This document shows positions 1 through 9,130 of a DNA stretch of 64,000 nucleotides, one piece after another (the first letter of the stretch is position 1; the number at the start of each line of letters is the position of its first letter). A model generated the notes under the pieces. That model did not search any database. It was not told where the DNA came from and worked only from the letters and a program-made list of their open reading frames with translations. A program made the position numbers and the translations under genes. The stretch is from an uncultured Clostridia bacterium (lineage in GTDB: Bacteria; Bacillota; Clostridia; Christensenellales; Borkfalkiaceae), in NCBI GenBank assembly GCA_947629485.1, contig CANRDX010000001.1, forward strand, positions 132,663 through 196,662, read 5' to 3'.

Positions 1-1
1 G

Positions 2-367
2 AAACTCTTTCGCCGTCTCGTCATTTTGGCGCTTTCGGTGGGGCTGTGTTGGCTTGCCGCCGTCGTTTGTTTCGTACTCGGCGGCATTATCTCGCCCGCG
101 ACGGGCGGAATGTGGCTCGCGTTCGTCTATGCAGTGCCCGCCTCCGCGGTCGTCGTGGTCGTTTTCAGCTGCGTATGGTCGTGGAAATGGGTGCGCTTTG
201 TCTCCGTCTCCCTTCTCGTTTGGTCTACGCTCGCCTGCGCCTATCTCACCGTGTGGTGGGTCGTGCCCCATCCCACGCTGTGGCTCATATTTCTCATCGG
301 CGTTCCCCTGCAATTCCTCGCGGTGTTCGGGCTGCTCGGCTGGAAACGCCTGAGATTCTTCAAATAA
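2..367 (+). CDS. Membrane protein, 5' truncated by window edge
   Basis: The reading frame is open from the first bases (KLFRRLVI then the track's TTG 'start'), so the true start lies upstream. The visible 121 residues are almost wholly hydrophobic, with about four membrane spans rich in V, L and W and a short basic C-terminus (WKRLRFFK). No catalytic motif is visible and I do not recognise a family. It ends about 20 bases before another membrane-protein gene on the same strand, so the two may be co-transcribed. Function unknown. Confidence 0.6.
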   Translation, partial: KLFRRLVILALSVGLCWLAAVVCFVLGGIISPATGGMWLAFVYAVPASAVVVVVFSCVWSWKWVRFVSVSLLVWSTLACAYLTVWWVVPHPTLWLIFLIGVPLQFLAVFGLLGWKRLRFFK

Positions 368-388
368 TTCGGAGCAGTGCAAGATACC

Positions 389-1432
389 ATGAAGGAAATC
401 CCTCTCCCGCGGGCGGAAAAGCTCGCCCGCATGCGCGTGCGCGTCAAGCGCAACTGCACCGCGCTCAATCTACTCGCCATCGCCGTTTCCGTGCTTGCGG
501 CGCTCTCTATGCTCGGCGTGCTCGTCGCCGTGATCGTTGCGGAGTTCAACCGCGGGAGCAGCCGCCTTCTGTACATTCTCGCGGGGTCTCTCGCGGGCGG
601 CGCGGGCGTTTTTGCGCTGTGCGCAGTCCTTTTCAGCAAACTCTCCGCCCGTGCCGATGAGCGCGCGCTCGATTTCTTTGAACGGTGCGACGGCGAAAAC
701 AGCTTCTTCGTGGGCGAAGGCACGCTTGCGACCTTCGGCGAAGCGCTTCTTCTGCATGCGGAAAACGGGGGCAGACGGGTGAGCGTTCCCTACGGCGAGA
801 TCCGCGCCTTCTCCGTGTGTACGAGGCGGCGCCCCCGCGAGCGCGGGGAGTGGTCCGTCGTGTTGGAGATCCCCGCACGCTATCTCATGAAGGACGGGAA
901 GGGCGACCCCATTCTCATCCAGACGAACGCAAAGGAGCGCCTCTGCCGCGCGCTCGAAGCGCACAATATCCCCCTTCTCGGGGAAGAGCGGAAGGAGCGC
1001 GAAAACGTAAAATTCTCCTGTTTGAAGAAATTTTACCTGCCCGACCGCAAAAAGCGGAAGCGTTCCCTCGCCGTGATGATCGTCGGGATCGCGGCGGCCG
1101 CCGCGTCCGTTCCGCTCGCCGTCTTTCTCGACGCCGCGATCGGCGCCGTGCTCGCCGTGTTCGGCATTTTCGTGGGAGGGAGAGCGGCAGACGTCTTTGT
1201 CCGTTCGCGCGCGCTGTTTGCGATCTACCGCGAGGGCGTCTATTGGCGTGAGAGCGGGCGGGGCGAGAGTTTCTTCCTCAAATGGGAGGAGATCGAAAAG
1301 ATCTCGGCGAAAGAGCGCGAGGGCTACCCCGTTCTCGCCTTTCGGTGCGCCTACGGCGAATACCATGTCCCGCGCGCGGCGGGAGCGTTTGAATCCCTGC
1401 TTGAAATGCAGCGCGAGAAATGCGAAGCGTAG
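389..1432 (+). CDS. Hypothetical membrane protein with two hydrophobic hairpins
   Basis: Predicted 347 residues. Spans 1-2 lie near residues 25-85 (LNLLAIAVSVLAALSMLG; ILAGSLAGGAGVFALCAVLF) and a second pair near residues 225-265 (SLAVMIVGIAAAAASVPLAV), separated by a soluble segment of about 140 residues. A C-terminal soluble segment follows. The double arrangement looks like two copies of a 'two spans plus beta-rich domain' unit, as in PH-like membrane proteins, but that is inference. The track uses GTG at 377; ATG at 389 fits better because the GGAG at 371 is only two bases from the GTG, although it is a long 14 bases from the ATG. It lies upstream of mcsA where ctsR is often found, and it does not resemble CtsR. 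Confidence 0.6.
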   Translation: MKEIPLPRAEKLARMRVRVKRNCTALNLLAIAVSVLAALSMLGVLVAVIVAEFNRGSSRLLYILAGSLAGGAGVFALCAVLFSKLSARADERALDFFERCDGENSFFVGEGTLATFGEALLLHAENGGRRVSVPYGEIRAFSVCTRRRPRERGEWSVVLEIPARYLMKDGKGDPILIQTNAKERLCRALEAHNIPLLGEERKERENVKFSCLKKFYLPDRKKRKRSLAVMIVGIAAAAASVPLAVFLDAAIGAVLAVFGIFVGGRAADVFVRSRALFAIYREGVYWRESGRGESFFLKWEEIEKISAKEREGYPVLAFRCAYGEYHVPRAAGAFESLLEMQREKCEA

Positions 1433-1499
1433 AAAAAAGAGCCGGGAGCGGAGGAAACCGCTCGGAGCTTGCAGAATAATTCGAGGTGCTTGAACAGAT

Positions 1500-1997
1500 A
1501 TGCTCTGCACAAGCTGCGGGAAATATCCCGCAAAAACGTATACGAGAGAGGTGGGCGGAAAGAAGCTCGTCTTAGAGCTGTGCCCCGCCTGCTTTGAAAA
1601 GCTGTACCCCGAGCGGGAGGAGGACAGCGACTTTTTCGCGACCTTCGTGCGGGCGGATTCCGCATGGGACAGGGCATGCCCCGCCTGCGGGACGACGCTC
1701 GACGACTTCCGCCACACAGGGCTGTTGGGCTGTGCGTTCTGCTATACCGCGTTCCGCAAAGAACTTCTCCCTTCCGTGCAATATGCGCAGGGAAAGGTGC
1801 GGCACGAGGGGGGATCTCCCAGCGGAGGGGCGGACGACGCGCGCTACGATCTCATCCGCGCCCTTGTCCACGAGCAGGAGCAGCTCAAAGCGCGTATCCG
1901 CGCGGCGGAGGAGGAGGGCGAAAGAGACGTCGTGCGGCAGCTCAAAGCGCAGCTCTCCGCGATCAATAAGCGGCTGTACGGCGGGGAGGGCGTGTGA
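1500..1997 (+). CDS. mcsA: McsA-like zinc-binding protein, activator of McsB
   Basis: 165 residues. Four CXXC pairs are visible (CTSC at residues 3-6, CPAC twice, CAFC), the two zinc-binding modules of McsA. The C-terminal half carries a UVR-type coiled helix (HEQEQLKARIRAAEEEGE). In Firmicutes McsA binds and stimulates the arginine kinase McsB. The stop codon overlaps the start of mcsB, and clpC follows, giving the canonical mcsA-mcsB-clpC order. The usual first gene, ctsR, is absent; a membrane-protein gene sits there instead. A GAGGTG about 13 bases before the ATG is the only ribosome binding site candidate. Confidence 0.9.
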   Translation: MLCTSCGKYPAKTYTREVGGKKLVLELCPACFEKLYPEREEDSDFFATFVRADSAWDRACPACGTTLDDFRHTGLLGCAFCYTAFRKELLPSVQYAQGKVRHEGGSPSGGADDARYDLIRALVHEQEQLKARIRAAEEEGERDVVRQLKAQLSAINKRLYGGEGV

Positions 1998-3040
1998 TGG
2001 AACCGAGGATAGATTTCGAGAGCGTCGCCGTCTCGTCCCGTATCCGCCTTGCGCGCAATTTCAAGGACTATCCCTTCCCCGCGCGGCTGATGAGGGATCC
2101 TCACGCCGAGGAACAGGCGAGCGAGATGATCCGCATTCTTGCGGCGGAGCTTACGAGCCTCGAAGAATTCCGCCTCTATGAAATGAGCGGCATCTCCGAC
2201 GAAGACGCGGAACTTTTGAAGGAACGGCACCTCATTTCCCGCGATCTCATCGGGCACCGCGGGATCTCCGCCGCGCTCGTCTCGGAGGACGAAAGTATCT
2301 CGGTCATGATCAACGAGGAGGACCATGTCCGCGAGCAGTACTTCATCAAGGGCTTCGATCTCAACCGCGCCTACGAGCGCATTTCGGGGATCGACGAGAT
2401 CATCTCCGATTCCATTCCCTTCGCCTACGACGAAGAACTCGGCTATCTCACGGCGTGCCCGACCAATCTCGGGACGGGGCTTCGCGCCTCCGTCATGCTG
2501 TTTCTGCCCGCGCTTTCGCGGCGCGGAAGGATCGGGAGCGTCGTTAGGATCCTCATGCGGCTCGGCCTCACCGTGCGCGGCGCGTTCGGCGAAGGCAGCG
2601 GCGCGGAGGGGGACCTCTTCCAGATCAGCAACGAGATCACGCTGGGAAGTTCGGAGACGGAGATCCTGGACGTCGTGGGGCAGGCGGTCGAAAAGCTCGT
2701 CGATATGGAGCTTGCCGAGCGGCTCCGCATGAAGGTGGAAGAGGGGCGCGCCCTCGAAGATAAGATCATGCGCGCATACGGCGTCCTCACGCACTGCCGT
2801 CTGCTCGAAGAGCGGGAGTTTTACAGCAGGATCGCCGATCTCAAATTGGGCGTGGCGCTCGGCATGTTCAAGCCGTGCGGCCCGCGGGACGACAGAATGG
2901 AAAAGCTCGACGCGCTCGCGCTCGCCATGCGCCCGGGCGGGATCAATTTCAAAAGCGGCGCCGCCCTTTCGCACGAAGAGCAGAGCGCCTACCGCGCGGA
3001 ATACGTTGCGAAAGAGATCGCAGAATTGGGGCTTCTCTGA
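1997..3040 (+). CDS. mcsB: Protein arginine kinase McsB
   Basis: 347 residues from ATG 1997 (GTG at 1994 is also possible; both overlap the mcsA stop). It belongs to the phosphagen-kinase fold: VSSRIRLARNFKDYPFP at the N-terminus and CPTNLGTGLRASV carrying the catalytic-loop cysteine. McsB phosphorylates arginines, marking proteins for ClpC-ClpP and inactivating CtsR where that exists. The C-terminal segment expected to carry the phospho-arginine pocket motif RDxxRA reads EEQSAYRAEYV, so the RD pair seems replaced by QS (family comparison from memory). clpC begins 19 bases downstream. Confidence 0.93.
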   Translation: MEPRIDFESVAVSSRIRLARNFKDYPFPARLMRDPHAEEQASEMIRILAAELTSLEEFRLYEMSGISDEDAELLKERHLISRDLIGHRGISAALVSEDESISVMINEEDHVREQYFIKGFDLNRAYERISGIDEIISDSIPFAYDEELGYLTACPTNLGTGLRASVMLFLPALSRRGRIGSVVRILMRLGLTVRGAFGEGSGAEGDLFQISNEITLGSSETEILDVVGQAVEKLVDMELAERLRMKVEEGRALEDKIMRAYGVLTHCRLLEEREFYSRIADLKLGVALGMFKPCGPRDDRMEKLDALALAMRPGGINFKSGAALSHEEQSAYRAEYVAKEIAELGLL

Positions 3041-3059
3041 CCCAAAGGGGGTAATCGGT

Positions 3060-5552
3060 TTGGATCCATCTCGTTACACGGAACACATGCAGCAGGTCTT
3101 TCTCGTCGCCAACGAAGCGGCGAAGCGATTCGGCACGACATATATCGGCAGCGAACATATCCTGTTCGGAATGCTGTGCGTGAGCGACAGTACGGCGGGG
3201 AAGCTCCTCGTCGAATGCGGGGTTTCGCTCGAAAGCTACACCGAGCCTTTCCGCCGCACCGTGCAGCATAACGTCGCCATCTACGGCTATACGGCGCGCA
3301 CGAAGAAGGTGATGGAGCGCGCGCTCGAATTCTCTCTGGCGGGCGGGACGCTCAATCCCCTCGTCGGGACGGAGCACATGCTCCTCTCCATTTTGGGGGA
3401 GGCGGATTGCCTCGCCGTGCGCCTTCTCCAACGGATCGGCGCCGACCTCAAGCGTCTCGAAGAACGCCTCGATACCTTTATCGGAACAGACGACGACGCG
3501 CCGGAGGCGCGCCCCGCGGCGGAGCGCATCCGCAAAAAGCCAGAGGAGATCTTTCCCCTCGAAAGCGGCAAAAGCAGCCCCTTTACCCCATACGCGGAGG
3601 AAGAGGAGTCGCCCGATTATCTCAAATACGGCGTCGATCTCACGCGGCGGGCGCGGGAAGGCAAGCTCGATCCCGTGATCGGGCGGCACAAGGAGATCGA
3701 GAAGGTCATTCAGATCTTATCGCGCAGAACGAAGAACAACCCCGTTTTGGTGGGGGAGCCGGGCGTGGGCAAGAGCGCCGTGATCGAGGGGCTTGCACAG
3801 GCGATCGTGAGCGGCGAAGTGCCCGAACTTCTTCGGGGGAAGAAGGTCTTTTCACTCAATCTCACGGGGCTTCTGGCGGGGGCGCGCTACCGCGGCGACT
3901 TCGAGGAACGGTTGAAATCGGTCACGGACGCCATCGTTCGCGATAAGAACGTGATCCTCTTCATCGACGAGATCCACATGATCGTCGGCGCGGGAAGCTC
4001 TTCCGAGAACAATATGGACGCTTCCAATATCCTCAAACCCATGCTCGCCCGCGGCGAATTACAGACGGTCGGGGCGACGACCAACGAGGAATATCGCAAA
4101 TATATCGAAAAGGACGCCGCCCTCGAACGGCGTTTCACGCCCGTCCCCGTTGAACAGCCCAACGTGGAAGACGCGATCGTCATTCTGCAAGGGCTGAAAG
4201 ATAAGTACGAGGCGCACCACAACGTTGCCATTACCGACGCCGCGATCGAGGCGGCGGTGAAACTCTCCGACCGCTACGTTACGGACCGCTTTCTGCCCGA
4301 CAAGGCGATCGACCTCATCGACGAGGCGGCTTCCCGCGCGCGGCTCAATTCGTATAACGGCCCCGCGGAACTGCGCGAGCTTGAAGATCAGATCGCGCGG
4401 TTGACGGCGGAGCGGGAGAAGGCGGTCAAGTGGCAGGACTACACGCGCGCAGCCAAACTCACCGAGCAGATCGGGGAGCGCACCGCAAGGCACGACGCGC
4501 TTCGGAGCGAGTGGGACAGCAAGCGTTCCGAAACGTACCTCTCCATCGGCGCCGAGGAGATCGCCGAGATCGTGAGCGATTGGACGGGCGTTCCCGTCGC
4601 CAAACTCACCGAGGAGGAGAGCGCGCGGCTCATGCACCTCGAAGCAGATCTCCATAAGCGCATCGTGGGGCAGGACGAGGCGGTCGCCGCCGTGTCGCGG
4701 GCGATCCGCAGGGCGCGCGCGGGGCTGAAAGATCCCAACCGCCCCATCGGTTCCTTTATCTTCGTCGGTCCCACGGGCGTGGGAAAGACGGATCTGTGCA
4801 AGGCGCTCGCTGAGAACATGTTCGGCGACGAGCGGACGATGATCCGCCTCGATATGTCGGAATTCATGGAGAAAGGTTCCGTCACCAAGCTCATCGGCGC
4901 GCCCCCCGGTTACGTCGGCTTCGACGACGCGCAGGGCACGCTCACCGAGCGCGTGAGAAGGCGCCCCTATTCCGTCGTTTTGTTCGACGAGATCGAAAAG
5001 GCGCACCCCGACGTCTTTAATCTGCTCTTGCAGATCCTCGACGACGGCAGGCTCTCGGACAGCCGCGGCAGGGTCGTCTCCTTCAAGAACACCATCGTGA
5101 TTCTCACCTCCAACGTGGGCGCGCATGAAGTGAAGGAGATCTCCGCGCTCGGCTTCGGCAGCGGAGAGGGGGACGGATACGATGAGATGAAGGAGCACAT
5201 CGAGGACGCGCTGAAAAAACAGTTCAAGCCCGAATTTTTGAACAGGATCGACGAGATCGTGATTTTCAGAAAACTTTCGAGGGAGGACGCGGCGAAGATC
5301 TGCGACAAGATGCTCTCCGCCCTTCAATCGCGGCTTTCGGAAAAGCAGATCTCCATTCTCGTGAGCGCGCGCGCCAAAGCCAAGCTCGTGGAAGAGGGAT
5401 ACAGCGAGGAATTCGGCGCGAGACCCTTAAAGCGCGTCATTCAGCGCCGCGTGGAGGATAAGCTCTCGGAGGAACTGCTCAAAGGCAGGATCGCCGCAAA
5501 GAGCACCGTGACGCTCGACGAAGCGGACGGAGAATTCTTCTTCCGCGTGTAA
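3060..5552 (+). CDS. clpC: ATP-dependent Clp protease ATPase subunit ClpC
   Basis: 830 residues from TTG 3060, chosen because AAAGGGGG lies 8 bases upstream and the peptide begins [14 protein letters not shown], typical of ClpC; the track start at 3006 lies inside mcsB. Domains in order: Clp-N repeats (residues 1-145), AAA+ domain 1 with Walker A GEPGVGKS, a UVR-bearing middle helix ([20 protein letters not shown]), AAA+ domain 2 with GPTGVGKT, and a C-terminal D2-small domain. ClpC unfolds substrates, including arginine-phosphorylated proteins, for ClpP. A strong terminator follows. No CtsR-type operator was found upstream of the cluster. Confidence 0.95.
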   Translation: MDPSRYTEHMQQVFLVANEAAKRFGTTYIGSEHILFGMLCVSDSTAGKLLVECGVSLESYTEPFRRTVQHNVAIYGYTARTKKVMERALEFSLAGGTLNPLVGTEHMLLSILGEADCLAVRLLQRIGADLKRLEERLDTFIGTDDDAPEARPAAERIRKKPEEIFPLESGKSSPFTPYAEEEESPDYLKYGVDLTRRAREGKLDPVIGRHKEIEKVIQILSRRTKNNPVLVGEPGVGKSAVIEGLAQAIVSGEVPELLRGKKVFSLNLTGLLAGARYRGDFEERLKSVTDAIVRDKNVILFIDEIHMIVGAGSSSENNMDASNILKPMLARGELQTVGATTNEEYRKYIEKDAALERRFTPVPVEQPNVEDAIVILQGLKDKYEAHHNVAITDAAIEAAVKLSDRYVTDRFLPDKAIDLIDEAASRARLNSYNGPAELRELEDQIARLTAEREKAVKWQDYTRAAKLTEQIGERTARHDALRSEWDSKRSETYLSIGAEEIAEIVSDWTGVPVAKLTEEESARLMHLEADLHKRIVGQDEAVAAVSRAIRRARAGLKDPNRPIGSFIFVGPTGVGKTDLCKALAENMFGDERTMIRLDMSEFMEKGSVTKLIGAPPGYVGFDDAQGTLTERVRRRPYSVVLFDEIEKAHPDVFNLLLQILDDGRLSDSRGRVVSFKNTIVILTSNVGAHEVKEISALGFGSGEGDGYDEMKEHIEDALKKQFKPEFLNRIDEIVIFRKLSREDAAKICDKMLSALQSRLSEKQISILVSARAKAKLVEEGYSEEFGARPLKRVIQRRVEDKLSEELLKGRIAAKSTVTLDEADGEFFFRV

Positions 5553-5560
5553 AAAAACCG

Positions 5561-5590
5561 CCGCCCCGACGATTCGTCGGGGCGGATTTT
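5561..5590 (+). terminator. Intrinsic terminator after clpC
   Basis: A perfect 10-bp stem (CCGCCCCGAC / GTCGGGGCGG) with a 5-base loop is followed by TTTTA. An A-run precedes it, so it may also serve ung on the opposite strand. Confidence 0.85.
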
Positions 5591-5611
5591 ACAGATTGCA
5601 AAGGGGGCATG

Positions 5612-6280
5612 TCAGCGGTTCAGATCCCAATCGATGGGCGCAATGCCGTGCGCGGCGAGATACTCGTTGGTCTTTGAGTAATGGCGGCAGCCGAAAAAGC
5701 CGGAAAACGCCGAGAGGGGCGAGGGGTGCGCGCATTCCAAAACGAGATGTTTGTTTCTGTCGATGAGCGGCTTCTTTCTCCGCGCGTTGCCGCCCCATAA
5801 AATGAATACAAGATTGGTCTTTTGCTCGCTCAAAATGGAGATGACGCTGTCTGTGAACCAGCTCCACCCGCAGTTTGCGTGCGAATTTGCCTGATGTTCG
5901 CGCACGGTGAGCGCGGTATTGAGAAGGAGCACCCCCTCCTTCGCCCACTTGGTGAGATCGCCCGACTTCGGGGGCGCAAAGCCGAGGTCGTCTTTTAGCT
6001 CTTTGAGCATATTTTCGAGGGACGGGGGCTTTTTTACGCCCTCTTTCACCGAAAAGCACAGCCCGTGCGCCTGCCCTTCTTCGTGGTAGGGATCCTGCCC
6101 GAGAAGCACGGCCTTCACGTTCGCAAAGGGCGTAAAGCGGAAGCAGTTGAAGATATCGTACATATCGGGATAGACGATATAGTGCGAATATTCGTACTTC
6201 AAAAACTCCCTGATCTTTCGGTAGCGTTCATCCGAAAAGAGGGGGGATAGAGGCTCTTTCCAATCGCCGAGGTCGATCAT
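5612..6280 (-). CDS. ung: Uracil-DNA glycosylase, family 1
   Basis: 222 residues. Removes uracil from DNA to start base excision repair. The water-activating loop GQDPYH and the DNA-intercalating loop HPSPLSA are both intact, and LLLNTALTVR is also typical of Ung. Length equals the family norm. The ATG is preceded by AAAAAAGGAG. The gene faces clpC tail to tail and shares the terminator between them. A MITE-like repeat lies just upstream. Confidence 0.96.
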   Translation of the reverse strand: MIDLGDWKEPLSPLFSDERYRKIREFLKYEYSHYIVYPDMYDIFNCFRFTPFANVKAVLLGQDPYHEEGQAHGLCFSVKEGVKKPPSLENMLKELKDDLGFAPPKSGDLTKWAKEGVLLLNTALTVREHQANSHANCGWSWFTDSVISILSEQKTNLVFILWGGNARRKKPLIDRNKHLVLECAHPSPLSAFSGFFGCRHYSKTNEYLAAHGIAPIDWDLNR

Positions 6281-6303
6281 GGTATGCTCCTTTTTTGTTT
6301 GAT

Positions 6304-6501
6304 TGCGTCATCCTGAGCCGAATTGTATTACGCAGTTCGCGCGAGCTTATCCTCGAAGGATCCCCCAAATAGAAAACACGGACTTCGTAGTTCGGGATTC
6401 TTCGCTTCGCTACTTCGCGCCGTTGGCGCTCGTGTCGTACTTAGTCTACAAATAGAAGCCTCGCACGGGGCAGAATGACGCGGTGGCGGCTCAGCATGAC
6501 G
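6304..6501. repeat. MITE-like dispersed repeat, copy 1
   Basis: The left end TGCGTCATCCTGAGCCG and the right end CGGCTCAGCATGACG form an inverted pair. The interior shares CTCGAAGGATCC and CTTAGTCTACAAATAG-like segments with copies near 20.2 and 21.5 kb. Two extra ends (CAGAATGACG at 6471, CAGTATGACG near 6523) suggest nested or eroded copies. No coding capacity was seen. It fills the gap between ung and mtnN. Confidence 0.75.
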
Positions 6502-6536
6502 TGATTAGATGCTTTAATAGCATTCAGTATGACGAT

Positions 6537-7190
6537 TTATAGGACTCCGAAAATTTCGGGAAGTCGCGATTTGAGTTCGAGCAGGGCAAGTTTGCAGTTC
6601 TTGCGGAATTGCTCCGTCGTCGAACCCGAGCCGTACACGTCGGAGATCGCCTTCACGCTCACAAAGGGCACGCCCGCATACCGGCACACTTGGGCGATCG
6701 CGCCCGCTTCCATCTCGCGGATATCGCACCCGAGGCGGAGGAGAAGGTCGTGGTCTGCGGGGGAATCGTCGAACCTGTCCCCTGTGCCCAAAGCGCGGCG
6801 GGGATAGGGGAGGGGCGGGCAGAAGAGGGGCAGAAAGTTTTCTTCCTCCCCGGGGAGCGTGCCCACTTCCCTGCCCGAAAGCTGTTTGAGATCGAAATCG
6901 TACTGCACCGCCCGTTCGATGAGATACACTTCGCCGACCTCTGTCCTTTCGGGCGTTAAGCCCCCCGCGACGCCGAAGTTCAGCACGACGTCCGCACCCA
7001 CGGCAATCGCGGCGCACGCGCCCGCGGCAGCGTTGACCTTGCCCTCTATCGAAAGGACGAGGGCGACGTCTTTTTTGAACGCCTTGCCGAGATACACCGC
7101 CTTTCCGAACAGCGTTTTGGTGTTTTGTACTTCCATTTGGTCGAGGAGGAGGTCTGCCTCCCTGTCCATAGCGATGACGCAACCGATCAT
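6537..7190 (-). CDS. mtnN: 5'-methylthioadenosine/S-adenosylhomocysteine nucleosidase-like protein
   Basis: 217 residues, PNP/UDP-phosphorylase fold. Signature segments: AMDREADLL (N-terminal acidic residue), LNFGVAGGL, REMEAGAIAQVC (substrate-binding Glu) and KAISDV (catalytic Asp). These match MTA/SAH nucleosidase, which cleaves MTA and SAH to adenine and a thio-ribose for methionine salvage and removal of methylation by-product. A related futalosine hydrolase cannot be excluded, but no menaquinone genes are nearby. The gene starts 4 bases after the NUDIX stop, so they form an operon. Confidence 0.85.
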   Translation of the reverse strand: MIGCVIAMDREADLLLDQMEVQNTKTLFGKAVYLGKAFKKDVALVLSIEGKVNAAAGACAAIAVGADVVLNFGVAGGLTPERTEVGEVYLIERAVQYDFDLKQLSGREVGTLPGEEENFLPLFCPPLPYPRRALGTGDRFDDSPADHDLLLRLGCDIREMEAGAIAQVCRYAGVPFVSVKAISDVYGSGSTTEQFRKNCKLALLELKSRLPEIFGVL

Positions 7191-7194
7191 AGTT

Positions 7195-7704
7195 TTACCT
7201 CAAAATTCCGAGATTTCCGTTCATGCCGAAGATCATTTCCAAAAAGCATTTGCGGAAGGGCACAAAGGTCCCGTCCGCAAGCATTTGGAAGACTTCTTCC
7301 CGCGTCGCCCACTTTGCATCCGACACTTCCTCCTTCTGAAAGACGAGGGAGGAGAGCGGGATATCCGCTTGGGTGAGGAACACGTCGTTGAAGCCCCGCC
7401 CGAAGTTTGCGGTGAAGGAGGGGCGGGGGAGGCGAAGAGAAATCCCCATTTCCTCCGTAAGTTCCCGTTCCGCCGCCTGCTTGCTCGTCTCGCCCGCGAG
7501 CGCGCTGCCGCCCGCCGTCAAGTCCCAAAGTCCGCCGTAGTTCTTCTCTTGCGCCCGCCGCGAGATGAGCATTTTTCCGTCCGACGAAAAGACGCAGACA
7601 TGCACAACGAGATGATATTCGCCCTCTGCGAGCGGCGTGACGTCCCGAATCGCCGTTCTGCCCGTCTTGCGCCGCTCCTCGTCATAGATATCCCAAACTT
7701 CCAT
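7195..7704 (-). CDS. NUDIX hydrolase
   Basis: 169 residues from ATG 7704 (MEVWDIYDEER); the track's longer ORF starts upstream of the promoter. The NUDIX box GX5EX7REUXEEXGU is present as GGSALAGETSK followed by AERELTEEMGI. The N-terminus (WDIYDEERRKTGR) resembles the NUDIX class related to isopentenyl-diphosphate isomerase-like and NTP-cleaning enzymes; the substrate cannot be deduced. A TATAAT box lies 9 bases upstream of the ATG with TTGCCA 18 bases further, and no Shine-Dalgarno fits between, so the mRNA may be leaderless. mtnN follows in the same operon. Confidence 0.88.
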   Translation of the reverse strand: MEVWDIYDEERRKTGRTAIRDVTPLAEGEYHLVVHVCVFSSDGKMLISRRAQEKNYGGLWDLTAGGSALAGETSKQAAERELTEEMGISLRLPRPSFTANFGRGFNDVFLTQADIPLSSLVFQKEEVSDAKWATREEVFQMLADGTFVPFRKCFLEMIFGMNGNLGILR

Positions 7705-7713
7705 ATCGTGTCT

Positions 7714-7743
7714 ATTATAACAACTTTTCCGCGATTTGGCAAT
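7714..7743 (-). promoter_or_regulatory. Promoter of NUDIX-mtnN operon
   Basis: On the minus strand TTGCCA (7743-7738) and TATAAT (7719-7714) are 18 bases apart. The -10 box ends only 9 bases before the start codon. Confidence 0.7.
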
Positions 7744-7797
7744 CCCTCGCATACTTTTTTGACGAAAGGAAAAACTTTCCTCGAAAGGAGGGATCAA

Positions 7798-9045
7798 ATG
7801 AATCCGTTTGATTTGAAGCCGCAGAAAGCGGACAAAGTTTTTACTTCATGGAATAAAGTGCTCGTAAAGCCCTACGACAAGAACGAAGTAGACCCCTACA
7901 CCCGCACCCGCGTCATCTTGATGTCCGGCACCGAGTTCGAGAGCGTGCGCCTTTCCAACTCGTTCACCCGCATGTGCCCCAACAACGACGTCAGGCGCCG
8001 TCTCGCCCGCATGCGCCGCGGCGAACAGATCCAGCAAAAGCGCGTCGCAAGCCTCAAACCCGCGAACGAGAGCATTTTGGAGCACACGATCGGTTACGAA
8101 CAGCTCGCCGTCGATCTCACCGCCAATCTTGCGATCTCGGAAAAGAACAGCTATGTGAAAAAGCAGCTTGACTTCGCCCTTTTGGAGGACTTCGACCACC
8201 TCTATCGCTACTCCGACCTCATGGAACTTGAAAAGGGGGGAGATCCCAAGCTCCTCGTTGGGAGCTACACGGAGATCATGCCCGGCCGCCCCACCGTCGC
8301 CGAATACCGCCACCCGAGCGACGACGTAAACTTCTATATCAACGGCTATCTCAGCGACCTGAAAACCAAGCTCAATATCAACATCATCACGGGGGCGGAA
8401 CAGCAGACGATGAACTTCTATATGAACGTCGCCAATCTCTACGCTTCCCCCCTCGGCAGAAAGCTGTACAACGAGATCGCCATGATCGAGGAACAGCATG
8501 TCACGGGCTACGGGAGCTTAAAGGACCCTACCATGTCGTGGTGGGAGTGCCTTCTCATGAACGAATACGCCGAGTGCTACCTCTACTATTCCTGCTACAA
8601 AGACGAGAAGGACGAGCGCATCAAAAAGATCTGGGAGATGCACTTCGAGGAAGAGGTCGCACACCTGCACGAGGCGGCGGAACTTCTCAAAACGTACGAG
8701 GGGAAGGTCTGGCAGCAGGTGCTTCCCGAAGGCGGGGAGTTCCCCGAACTCTTAAAACTGCGCCCGCAGAAGGAGTATATCCGCGAGATCTTGAAGAGCG
8801 TGCGTCTCACGGGCGTCGAAGAGGGGTGGGAAGAGCTTGACAAGGTGCCCGATTCCTTCCGCTATTTCAACTACAATTCCAAGATCAACGGCGAGCCGCG
8901 CAAGGTGGGCACGCACACCGTCATCGAGAAGGCGATCGTGAGCCTCGGGCAGGACTATCGCGTGCAGAACGCCGAACACCCCGTCAAAGCGCTCTCCGAC
9001 CGCAGGAAGGACAACATCGACGTCGCCCGCGTGAAGGGAAAGTGA
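7798..9045 (+). CDS. Ferritin-like di-metal protein of unknown function
   Basis: 415 residues from ATG 7798, preceded by GAAAGGAGGG; the 728-codon track ORF is an artefact of an open upstream frame. Two helical bundles with metal-ligand patterns are visible: ESILEHTIGYEQ with LLEDFDHLYRYS (residues about 90-145), and GAEQQTMNFYM, MIEEQHVTGYG, NEYAECYLYY and FEEEVAHLHEA (about 200-300). Repeated E...ExxH patterns are the hallmark of the ferritin/rubrerythrin superfamily, in which Glu and His bind two irons or manganese. No rubredoxin domain is present. It may be an oxidase, peroxidase or storage protein; the sequence does not decide. It is divergent from the NUDIX operon and monocistronic. Confidence 0.75.
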   Translation: MNPFDLKPQKADKVFTSWNKVLVKPYDKNEVDPYTRTRVILMSGTEFESVRLSNSFTRMCPNNDVRRRLARMRRGEQIQQKRVASLKPANESILEHTIGYEQLAVDLTANLAISEKNSYVKKQLDFALLEDFDHLYRYSDLMELEKGGDPKLLVGSYTEIMPGRPTVAEYRHPSDDVNFYINGYLSDLKTKLNINIITGAEQQTMNFYMNVANLYASPLGRKLYNEIAMIEEQHVTGYGSLKDPTMSWWECLLMNEYAECYLYYSCYKDEKDERIKKIWEMHFEEEVAHLHEAAELLKTYEGKVWQQVLPEGGEFPELLKLRPQKEYIREILKSVRLTGVEEGWEELDKVPDSFRYFNYNSKINGEPRKVGTHTVIEKAIVSLGQDYRVQNAEHPVKALSDRRKDNIDVARVKGK

Positions 9046-9050
9046 GAAAT

Positions 9051-9077
9051 AAGGCCGCTTACCGCGGTCTTATTTCT
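9051..9077 (+). terminator. Short intrinsic terminator after the ferritin-like gene
   Basis: Stem AAGGCCGC / GCGGTCTT with one G-T pair and loop TTACC, followed by ATTTCTT. Modest strength. Confidence 0.6.
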
Positions 9078-9105
9078 TGCAAAGTTTTCGCCCCCGTGCT
9101 ATAAT
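9077..9105 (+). promoter_or_regulatory. Promoter of the C_GCAxxG_C_C gene
   Basis: TTGCAA and a perfect TATAAT separated by 17 bases; the ribosome binding site CGGAGG follows at 9116-9121. Confidence 0.8.
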
Positions 9106-9130
9106 CGAGAAAAAACGGAGGCGAAGCGGC

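Noticed and set aside
6859-7797. Long N-terminal extension of the ferritin-like ORF
   Set aside because: It overlaps mtnN and the NUDIX gene on the other strand. ATG 7798 has a perfect GAAAGGAGGG, so the extension is an open-frame artefact.
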